Under the pieces are notes generated by a model. The model was not told the origin of the DNA, made no database searches, and saw only the letters and a list, made by a program, of their open reading frames with translations. From Brassica napus (taxonomy: Eukaryota > Streptophyta > Magnoliopsida > Brassicales > Brassicaceae), in the NCBI RefSeq assembly GCF_020379485.1, contig NC_063437.1, forward strand, positions 14,471,726 through 14,535,725: a stretch of 64,000 bases of DNA. Direction: 5' to 3'. Shown piece by piece: positions 56,165 to 64,000 of the stretch. The first letter of the stretch is position 1, and each line of letters opens with the position of its first letter. The position numbers and the translations under genes are program-made.

Positions 56165-56745
56165 AGAGCTCGGAATTTAACTCTTTATCCGCGGATCCAG
56201 CCCCGTTTGATCCGCCGCGAGACGGTGTGGATGGCCAATTCAAAAGAGGGTCGAGTCGGTTTTAAGCAGGACGGGTGCGAATCGGTTGAATTTGAATCGC
56301 GGATACGTGCCAACTCACAGAAAAAAAATATTTCAAAAAATATATAAAATATTTAAAAAATAATATAATTTTAACTATAAATATAAAAATTATATAATTT
56401 TAATTATAAAATTAAAAGATTATATAATTTTAACTATAAATATAAAAATTATATAATTTTAATTATAAATATTTAATATTAATTATTTTAAATAAACAAT
56501 AATAATATATAATTAAAATATTTTTTATTTAAATTTATATGACTCACGGGTTCTGTAGGTTACCCGCAAATCTAAACGGGACAGGTGCGGATATACAATT
56601 ATTTCTTCATGGATCATGCGAATCGAAATTTTGACTCGAAAAAAATGAATCAATCCGCAAGTTTGCAGGCTAGGCGGGACGGATCGACCCGCAAATCCAG
56701 CTATAGTCTTAAGACTGACTTCCGTAGGCTAGAAGAGAGATGCCC
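56165..56745. mobile_element. hAT-like non-autonomous element with AT-rich core
   Basis: The left end TAGAGCTCGGAATTTAACTC resembles hAT termini (TAGRGNTGGCAA). Both arms carry CCGC, GGATCC and GCGGGAC-type blocks in opposing orientations (about 56180-56320 and 56540-56705), around an AT-rich core with a 59-bp tandem repeat. This is the same arrangement as at 42504-43038. The right end is not sharply defined and no transposase is present. Confidence 0.45.
56363..56470. repeat. 59-bp AT-rich tandem repeat, nearly two copies
   Basis: The unit beginning ATATAATTTTAACTATAAAT is at 56363-56421 and again from 56422 to about 56470. The shared part is identical, so the duplication is recent. It lies in the core of the hAT-like element. 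Confidence 0.8.
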
Positions 56746-59179
56746 AGATACAATTGACGCAATCAATCCAAACTGTACCAAAATAAGGTGGAAACTCGTG
56801 CAAGCTTGAGTTTGTTGATTATTGTTTCATTACAAGATTCAGAAAGATGACGTAGGATTGTGGATCTATACTTTGTGGATCTATACTTTTTTTGCATCTG
56901 AAATTATATTAAAATAATTGACAAGGCACAAAAAAATTGATACAAAGACGAATATCAAAATCCAGCGTCGGCCTTCAGAATATAAAGACCGAAAGCAATT
57001 AAAAAAATTTAAGGTTTGGCAATCAATAAAATACTTTGAAGTATTTGTTAAAGAAAATGGAGACGCAAAGTAGTTTGCATCCAGTTGTTAACCTTTTGAC
57101 TATCTCGCCATCGTAGCAGCATCACTTAGGGCCTAACCTGTTACACCTCAAGTTAGCGCTTTATCTCACTACCTCTAAACCTGAAATCTATATATCTATA
57201 TATATAAAGAAATGTTTGCCTTTTTTGGGAAGCTGCGATGATCGTGCAAGGCAGCTCCATGCTTTTTCTTCAGGTCTTTCTCCATGTTTAAAGATTTTAT
57301 CTCTCTCACACTTCTCTTTTTAACATTCAGATTATTTATTTTTTTCCTTTGTACATGTGTTTCAGCCACCGTGAAAGCAATGAATCACTCACTCGCTCAC
57401 CAACCAACAACACAAACACAAAATCGGTAATGTGATTCATCTGGTCTTGCAACGATACCGTAAGTGGCACCAAAACTGAAACGTCTTCGGTTGATGGGCC
57501 TACAAGAAGTAATGGCTCATCAAGGGAAGAAGAAGACGATGCAAATCATTCGGATGAGGTCTGAGTTGTAAGCTAAGCTTCACCGAAACAGAACGAGATT
57601 TGCCTATTGTAGCATAAATATCTGATGACTGAAGAAATAATTAACGTAAGTGATCATATACTCTCTTTTTTTCTATGCACTTTTAGCTATGAATATGTTG
57701 CTAAAGGAGCTCCATAAGCATAACTATGTAATTACTCGCTTAGCTTTGTTAGAAAATCGAGTTTGGATACATCTGTAACTATCTATCTAATTTAGTCTTT
57801 AGAAATAATGATTCAGTTAATTACTTTGTCCTATGTTGCCAGCTCAGTTAAAATTCTTTAATTGATTGTTTTTGTTTTTGGTATTCTTTATATTTTTTGT
57901 GGACGTTAGGACTCTAGATCACCATGATTATTTGCTTTGATAAGTCTATTATGACTTATTGTGTGTATTTATAATATTTTAGTCAGTTCCATTATATTTA
58001 AAATACTTTTGATGTAATTTTTCAGGTATCAGTTTATAAGATTACATTCTAAGATATATTTGAAAATTGAGGGATGGTGTGTCTGTAGTTTCCTTACAAC
58101 CATGGTACCCGTGGCGTTCTGGTTCTAATTCCAGTTCATGTGAACTTAGCGGAGGAGAAGCTGATGCTCTGCGACAGTGACACACGGCAGGAGAGTTAAG
58201 GAGGGGTTTGTTCAACGCGCTCCTTTGAGTTGGCTCGGTGATCGAGGCAGTCGCACCAGAGACATTTGAGGTTATGTCTGTCATCCACATCCTCTTCCCA
58301 ACTCATATTTTCGTTGCCGATTGCACAAATCCATAATTCTTTGACATGGAACATTGTTGCTCAGTGGCCACAAAGTAAGCATATATATTATAAACTCATA
58401 TGTACAGGTGTTATCTATAGTTTTCATACGAAAATTATTTGATCACACTTTTTTGTGTAAGCCAAAGCCCTGGCAAGGGGAATAATCCTCATTACAAAGG
58501 TCAATTGTATTTTCCTTTTTTTCATACATGTTCAAACATTCTCTTTATACATACAACTCTATGTCTAAATGTAGAAGATTCCGAGAGAGCAGAGGAACAT
58601 GGGATCTGAGGGGTCAAGAGCTGCAGATATGCCAGCGATAGCCACAGAGTACAGCCATGTAATGAACTGGCCAAGCTACAGGGCGTCTGCAGATTTATTT
58701 GAAGAAAAAGAGGAAGATACAGATGAGAAGAGGGGACAGCAGAAGTGTCTGGCTTCAACCTTTCATCACTAACCAGATATTTGCAAGGATTACAAAGATA
58801 CCGATTATGTGGATACGGAGGTGGGGGTGGATGTAAGTCTCACGTGACCGTGTGGAATGATACAAACCAGGATGAAGATAAAGAAAGAGTGGAAAAAGGC
58901 AGAGAAAGTTAGAAATGAAAATAAAACTATGGAGGAGTTGAAAATTAGGATAATGTAAGTACCTGAGTACTGAAAACAACATCAACGAAGACAAAGATAC
59001 ATTCCCCTTGTTTGCTTCATATGCAGAGAGCCTTTTGTGAATACAGTTGTCACCAAATGCAAGCAATTCTATGTGAGAATTGTGCTTTGCCTTTATGGTT
59101 TAGCTAAGAGTGCCTTCTGCTCAACCAACAAAACTTGTTTCCAACTTTTTTTTTTTTTTTACGACAAAAGGCTAAGAAA

Positions 59180-62100
59180 CTAAGAAGATTCCTGATCCGA
59201 GAGCCACCTCGGAGGAACTGAGTCAACATAAACCATAGCAGATGGCGAAGTTCTAGCACCTCGTGCCAGCTTGTCCGCCAGAGTATTTTGCGCCCTTGGT
59301 ATATGCTGGATAGTAAAGTTGAGAAAGAATTCCTTACATCGCAGAAACTCCTCCATGTGTGTAGTGAACGCCGGCCATTCTGTTGGTGTAGACACCATCT
59401 TCACCAATTGAGAACAGTCTGTTGCAAACACCACCTCTGAGATTTGTAGGGTCTTCATGCACTCCATCGCCCATATCAACGCTTCACATTCAGCATGTAA
59501 AGGTGATAGACTCCTGCGAATAGACATTGCACCCATCATAGTATCATTTGATCCATCTTTTCTGTAGACCCATCCCTGCCCTGTATAAAGATCATGTTCC
59601 TTCCATGCTCCATCTATATAACACTTGTTAACTCCATATGGAAAATGGGTCTCTGCAATATGTAGAGATTCACGGTTTATAGGTTCCTTTGTCTGGGCTT
59701 CAGCCCACAAAACACCTTCTATTTTCGCCATTCGAAGAATATCAAAAGGGGTTTTTATCTGATTCTTAAAAACTTTAGCGTTTCTATTCTTCCAAATATA
59801 CCACAATATCCATGGAAAATAATTCAAATCTGGTTCCTTAGGTAACCGCCAGAAAAGATAGTCCATATTTGTGAAAAGTGACGGGGTGGGAAAGACACCT
59901 GGGCATGAAGGAATATTAGATAAAGCCCACGTTTGTAGTGCTAATGGACACTCAAACAGAACATGATTAATAGATTCTTCCTCTGCACCACATATTTGAC
60001 ATTTCACATCACATTTTATCCCTCGTGAATGAAGATTCTTGGTTACCGGTAGACTACCCGAAAGTATCTGCCAAACAAAATGTTTCAGCTTTGATGAACA
60101 TTGAAGCTTCCAAGAGTGAGCCAACAGTGGCTTAATATCTGGTCCCAAAACTCTATCATGAGATCCCATATCCGGAAATAATTTATCCGTACGATAACCT
60201 GATTTAACCGTATATCGACCATGGTCCGTAAAATGCCATCCATATGAATCTGGTTTTGGGTTACGACTAATAGCTAAACTCCGTATAATATCCACATCGT
60301 CCTGGTGAATATATACTTTGAGCAAATCCAGATTCCAAGAGAGATCGACTGGATTTATTAAATCCTCCACCTTAAGTAATGGATTCAAATATTGATTCGA
60401 ACATTTTGGTATTGCTGACCTCGGGCGAGGAGCAGGGATCCAAGGATCATTCCAGACTGAAATGCTTGAACCAGTTCCCACTCTTTTGATTAGCCCTTTA
60501 TTAACCAGAGATCTAGCTGATGTAATACTTCTCCACCCATATGAGGGAGAATATGATCTGATTGGATCCAAAGGATCAGATTTTCTATAGTATCTTCCTT
60601 TAAAAACTCTTGCAAAAAGAGAATCAGGTTTATCGATTAACCTCCATAGTTGTTTTGCTAATAATGCCGTATTAAAATTTTGAATATCTCTAAAACCAAT
60701 ACCACCGTCCGGTTTATCTTTGCACATTTTATCCCATGCAAACCAATGCATACCTTTTTTATTACCACTACCACCCCACCAAAAATGAGCAACCGTGCTG
60801 GTAATTTTTTTCGTAACCGTTTTTGGTAACCGAAAGCAGGACATAACATGAGTTGGCATAGGGGATGCTACTGCTTTAATTAAAACTTCCTTTCCTCCTT
60901 TCGTAATGAATCGAATAGTCCAATTATTAACCTTATTATTGACCCTTTCATTAAGATAACCAAATACTTGTGTTTTAGAGCCACCAAGACTTTCGGGAAT
61001 CCCCAAGTATGTTCCCATACCACCAATTGTAGTAATGCCCAAAACCTGTTGCACCTCTAAACGTGCTACATCCGGTACCTTATGACCAAACTGAATGGAA
61101 GACTTCTGAAAGTTAATTTGTTGCCCCGATGCTCTCTCATAGTCTTTCAAAATCTGTATGATAGTCTCACATTCTTGCCTATTAGCTTTGCAAAAAAAGA
61201 GACTATCATCCGCAAATAATAAGTGTGTGATTGCCGGACTACCACGCGCGATTTTTAACCCCGTCAATAATTTATTTTCTTCCTTTTTCCGTATATTTGC
61301 TATTAATGCCTCAGTACACAAAATAAACAAATAAGGTGATAACGGATCACCTTGACGAAGTCCTCGGTTTGGTATAATATGTCCTTTTGGTTGACCATTA
61401 ATCACAATTTTGTATTTTACCGACGTAATACAAGACATTATCCGAGATACCCACCTTTGTACGAAACCCAACTTTAATAGCATCGCCTCAATAAAAGGCC
61501 ATTCAAGCCTATCATATGCTTTGCTCATATCTGTTTTTATAGCCAAAAATTTCTCCTTACATGAATTATTCGTTCTTAATCCATGAAACATCTCCTGAGC
61601 AATTAATATATTATCGGAGATCAGTCTCCCAGAAACAAAAGCGGATTGTGTCTCTGATACCAATTGTGGTAGTAGCCTCTTCAGCCGTTGGCAAAGCACC
61701 TTCGAAATAATCTTATAACCCACATTACATAAACTAATTGGCCTCAATTCCGTCATTCTACTTGGTCGCACTGTCTTTGGGATGAGGCAAATATTGGTCA
61801 TATTCATCCTCTCCTCCAAATATCCAGTCCTAAAAAATTCGTTAACCATATTTGTGATATCTGATCTAATAATCGACCAGGATTGTTGGAAAAATAAAGC
61901 CGTCATTCCATCCGGTCCTGGAGCTTTTTCAGGATGCATCATGAATAAAGCTGATTTCACTTCCTCCTCTGATGCCCAAGAGGTCAGAGACCTGTTTTGA
62001 TCCTCTGTAATCAAAGTAGGCACCTCACTTAGAAAATCTTCATAGCCCGAAGGTGATGTCGTTGTGAACAAGTCATTAAAGTAATCTATCGCAACACCTT

Positions 62101-63256
62101 CTACCTCAGATTCTGATGTTACCCAATTACCACCACTATTGTGCAAACCCACAATTTTATTTTGTATTCGTCTCTGCTTAGTTAGGGCGTGATAGAATTT
62201 TGTATTTCTATCCCCTTTTGCATGCCAAGTCGTTCGACTTTTTTGTTCCCAGTATAATTCTTCATCCCTATAAGCTTCTTTTAACTTCCTAGAAACTTCT
62301 AGCACCTCCTCATATGTCTTGGTATTATCACACTGAATGTCCTCCAAAGCCTTCTGAAGAGAATTAATCTTTTCCTTCCCATATGGTGGATTATTTTTCC
62401 TCCAAACCGAAATTTCATGTCTACAGTTGATAATTCTATCTACCACTCCCGAATTATGACTTGGCCTTCCTGTAGACCAACCTCTCGAAATGGAATCCAT
62501 AAGCCCATCCATACCAATCCATCTCTTATCAAACCGAAATTGCCTTCTCGTTCTTACTTGTTTCTCATCTAAATTCGTCACAATAGGCCTATGATCCGAG
62601 CCTACCATTCCCAAATACTCGACAAATGCGGACGGGAATAGGGTGTGCCATTCCACGTTCCCTAAAGCCCGGTCTAATCTACATTTTACCGTTTGTTTGT
62701 TCCTCGTCCCACTCCATGACATAGTATTTCCCACAGCAGGAAATTCCAAAAAACCACAATTGTCAATCATATTATTAAAATCGACAAAAGTGGACGTGTG
62801 TCGTAACACCCCCCCTTCCTTCTCATGATTACCTCTTATTTCATTTAGATCCCCAATAATAAACCATGGGTCCACTCTATTTATCCCAATTCGAGTAAGA
62901 CGTTCCCAAACGTGGTCTCGAAGACCCTGAACGGGGTCCCCATATACAAAAGAAATAAAAATTGTTTTTCCTTTATATGTGGTTTCAATATCTATTATTC
63001 TATTACTTGAATAAATAATAGACACCGGTGAATCATGATCATAATAAAGAGCCAGTCCTCCACTTCTCCCAATAGGATCCACCGTATGTAGGTGTTTATA
63101 CCCAAAATGAAATTGAAAATTCTGAACAAAATCAAACTGTTGTTTTGTTTCTGATAAGAAAAGAAACGCCGGTTTATGTTTATGCCATATATCCCTCAGA
63201 TAACTAATTGTATAATTGCTCCCCATTCCTCTACAATTCCAACTCAATATTTTCAT
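59180..63256 (-). CDS. LINE ORF2 polyprotein: endonuclease, reverse transcriptase, RNase H
   Basis: 1358 aa, no internal stop. I start at the ATG at 63254-63256 (MKILSWNCRGMG), the usual start of plant LINE ORF2; the frame is open a little farther up, but only via TTG. Endonuclease: ILSWNCRGMGS, FLSETK, GDLNEIRG, SDHRPIV. Reverse transcriptase: KAPGPDGM, LRPISLCNVGYKIISK, KTDMSKAYDRLEW, GLRQGDPLSPYLF and FADDSLFF. Then zf-RVT (SWKLQCSSKLKHFVWQIL, CQICGAEEESINHVLFEC) and RNase H with its four acidic residues (YIDGAW, AECEALIW, ATDCS, LADKLA). It is clearly diverged from the ORF2 at 46953-50975 and represents a different LINE family. The 3' UTR is only about 20 nt before poly(A). Confidence 0.92.
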   Translation of the reverse strand: MKILSWNCRGMGSNYTISYLRDIWHKHKPAFLFLSETKQQFDFVQNFQFHFGYKHLHTVDPIGRSGGLALYYDHDSPVSIIYSSNRIIDIETTYKGKTIFISFVYGDPVQGLRDHVWERLTRIGINRVDPWFIIGDLNEIRGNHEKEGGVLRHTSTFVDFNNMIDNCGFLEFPAVGNTMSWSGTRNKQTVKCRLDRALGNVEWHTLFPSAFVEYLGMVGSDHRPIVTNLDEKQVRTRRQFRFDKRWIGMDGLMDSISRGWSTGRPSHNSGVVDRIINCRHEISVWRKNNPPYGKEKINSLQKALEDIQCDNTKTYEEVLEVSRKLKEAYRDEELYWEQKSRTTWHAKGDRNTKFYHALTKQRRIQNKIVGLHNSGGNWVTSESEVEGVAIDYFNDLFTTTSPSGYEDFLSEVPTLITEDQNRSLTSWASEEEVKSALFMMHPEKAPGPDGMTALFFQQSWSIIRSDITNMVNEFFRTGYLEERMNMTNICLIPKTVRPSRMTELRPISLCNVGYKIISKVLCQRLKRLLPQLVSETQSAFVSGRLISDNILIAQEMFHGLRTNNSCKEKFLAIKTDMSKAYDRLEWPFIEAMLLKLGFVQRWVSRIMSCITSVKYKIVINGQPKGHIIPNRGLRQGDPLSPYLFILCTEALIANIRKKEENKLLTGLKIARGSPAITHLLFADDSLFFCKANRQECETIIQILKDYERASGQQINFQKSSIQFGHKVPDVARLEVQQVLGITTIGGMGTYLGIPESLGGSKTQVFGYLNERVNNKVNNWTIRFITKGGKEVLIKAVASPMPTHVMSCFRLPKTVTKKITSTVAHFWWGGSGNKKGMHWFAWDKMCKDKPDGGIGFRDIQNFNTALLAKQLWRLIDKPDSLFARVFKGRYYRKSDPLDPIRSYSPSYGWRSITSARSLVNKGLIKRVGTGSSISVWNDPWIPAPRPRSAIPKCSNQYLNPLLKVEDLINPVDLSWNLDLLKVYIHQDDVDIIRSLAISRNPKPDSYGWHFTDHGRYTVKSGYRTDKLFPDMGSHDRVLGPDIKPLLAHSWKLQCSSKLKHFVWQILSGSLPVTKNLHSRGIKCDVKCQICGAEEESINHVLFECPLALQTWALSNIPSCPGVFPTPSLFTNMDYLFWRLPKEPDLNYFPWILWYIWKNRNAKVFKNQIKTPFDILRMAKIEGVLWAEAQTKEPINRESLHIAETHFPYGVNKCYIDGAWKEHDLYTGQGWVYRKDGSNDTMMGAMSIRRSLSPLHAECEALIWAMECMKTLQISEVVFATDCSQLVKMVSTPTEWPAFTTHMEEFLRCKEFFLNFTIQHIPRAQNTLADKLARGARTSPSAMVYVDSVPPRWLSDQESS

Positions 63257-63266
63257 ATCCAAGTCC

Positions 63267-64000
63267 TTATATTATTTTTAATAAATTTTTAAAAACCTTA
63301 CTCACGATAACTGTATCCATTACAAGAAATCGTGTCCATGTACGATGATCTTTCATAACTAAATCCCACGTACATCCCCCTTTTTCCTTTTGTGTAATCA
63401 TTTGATGAATTTTGTGTTTAAAAAACAAGAAAATAAAGCCTTTGTAGATCCATAATACACGTCCCTTCCAAACCAATTAATTAAAGGATAAGTCATACAA
63501 CCAGTTTCATCAGCCACTTGCTTTATTAACAATTGTGATCCACGAAAATCTAAATCCAAAACTCCAGCTCCACCAGTCTCCCAGTCCCTCAAAAACAAAG
63601 AATTGATAAACTCACCGAAACCATTAAAAGAATAGAACTTATATTCATGAAAATAAAAACCTGTCCAAAAGATTAACACATTATCATCAATAAGCAAAAG
63701 ATTTGTATCATCGCCTTGACTTATACAACTGAACCAGAGAGATAAACTGATCTCAACACTGAAGCTCCTATTTACTTCAACCCGATACTTACTACCTGCA
63801 TGTTCGTGACGTCCGCAACACAGCCAGTAACGGTCCCCAGCATGACAACGTGACCAAATCATATACATTTTCCAACTGGAAAACCAAACATTAAAGCCAC
63901 TCTTCCAACTTCTTTCCTTACACAACTTTGCATACAAATTGTACCGCTTTGAGCCCAAGTCACAAGCCACAACCTGACTGTCCATTCCTGTAATAGCATC
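63267..64000 (-). CDS. Unrecognised open frame upstream of the LINE ORF2
   Basis: On the minus strand an open frame continues from the right edge to 63398; its first internal ATG (63985) would give 195 aa. It is rich in Trp, Cys, Phe and Tyr (WFSSWKMYMIWSRCHAGD, WLCCGRHEHAGSK, GVLDLDFRGSQLLIKQVADETG). I do not recognise the family. It is not the DUF4283/zinc-knuckle protein that normally precedes ORF2 in crucifer LINEs. It may be host sequence next to a 5'-truncated LINE, an unusual ORF1, or a captured gene piece. Another frame (63267-63476) overlaps its end and is probably chance. Confidence 0.35.

Larger units (their letters stand above)
55301..59145. other. AT-rich region with a hAT-like repeat and an unassigned stretch
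   Basis: 55301-56150 is AT-rich without coding signal. 56165-56745 is a hAT-like repeat. 56820-57200 shows nothing. 57200-59100 contains short frames on both strands, including a plus-strand stretch near 58597-58770 (MGSEGSRAADMPAIATEY...) and a minus-strand hydrophobic one (58755-59066), none of which I recognise or can join into a gene. The last ~40 bp precede the LINE poly(A). Confidence 0.4.
59146..64000 (-). mobile_element. L1-like LINE with intact ORF2, running to or past the right edge
   Basis: On the minus strand the poly(A) is seen as poly-T at 59146-59160; a short 3' UTR (59161-59179) precedes the ORF2 stop. ORF2 spans 59180-63256. The region above it (63257-64000) holds other open frames but no DUF4283 or zinc knuckle. 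The 5' end and target duplication are therefore not located and may be outside the window. Confidence 0.8.

Noticed and set aside
57181..57220. TCTATATATCTATATATATAAAG as a Helitron 5' end
   Set aside because: No matching hairpin plus CTAG end was found downstream; simple TA-rich sequence is enough to explain it.
1..64000. CRISPR arrays, rRNA genes, bacterial-type operons
   Set aside because: None seen; gene structure and repeats are those of a plant nuclear genome.

Overview
The window is plant nuclear DNA, almost certainly from a Brassicaceae species and probably from tribe Brassiceae (Brassica, Raphanus or relatives). The genes have many short introns with GT...AG borders, AT-rich spacers, plant-specific families (IQD, IQM, KCS, NHL, RBR) and typical crucifer transposons (L1-like LINEs, Helitrons with a GC hairpin and CTAG end, Tourist/Stowaway/hAT MITEs). 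I rebuilt the exon structures by hand; where the reading frame closes across every junction I state the protein length.

Layout. 1-0.6 kb: 3' end of a decayed LINE. 0.76-2.68 kb: a Helitron containing a LINE tail. 5.02-5.28 kb: a Tourist-like MITE. 5.86-7.79 kb (-): beta-1,3-galactosyltransferase (B3GALT12 type). 9.03-9.11 kb (-): a tRNA-Ser-like relic in the promoter of an HLL-type mitochondrial ribosomal protein gene (9.23-10.19 kb, +). 13.0-13.8 kb (+): an NHL/LEA_2 membrane protein. 14.2-14.4 kb: Stowaway-like MITE. 15.5-16.9 kb (+): an RBR E3 ligase with a degenerate RNase H N-terminus. 16.9-21.3 kb: two sibling Helitrons and a LINE pseudogene split by one of them. 21.8-24.6 kb (-): FTSH4. 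26.8-28.4 kb (-): IQD6. 29.9-32.0 kb (-): IQM4. 32.8-35.1 kb (-): a Helitron with relics of a PIF1-type helicase and an RPA-like OB fold. 36.3-39.3 kb (+): a two-domain methyltransferase. 39.95-41.23 kb (-): a small ankyrin protein. 42.5-43.0 kb: hAT-like repeat. 43.7-46.1 kb (-): KCS10/FIDDLEHEAD. 46.9-53.5 kb (-): a complete LINE with a 17-bp target-site duplication and two long intact frames. 53.5-55.2 kb: degraded LTR-retrotransposon gag. 56.2-56.7 kb: hAT-like repeat. 59.1 kb to the right edge (-): another LINE with an intact ORF2.

From memory, the host genes from B3GALT12 through the RBR gene, FTSH4, IQD6, IQM4, the methyltransferase and ankyrin genes to KCS10 follow the order of Arabidopsis thaliana At2g26100 to At2g26250. 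Several genes I recall in that interval (HSFA2, MAX1, uricase) are not seen, which would fit fractionation after the Brassiceae triplication. The HLL-like and NHL genes do not belong to the interval as I remember it. The host genes are independent transcription units with no operon logic: two serve mitochondria (HLL, FTSH4), two are calmodulin-binding proteins (IQD6, IQM4), one makes very-long-chain fatty acids for the cuticle (KCS10). The strongest unusual signals are in the mobile DNA: the complete LINE whose ORF2 has no AUG of its own, nested Helitrons, and a Helitron end that seems to supply the stop codon of the RBR gene.
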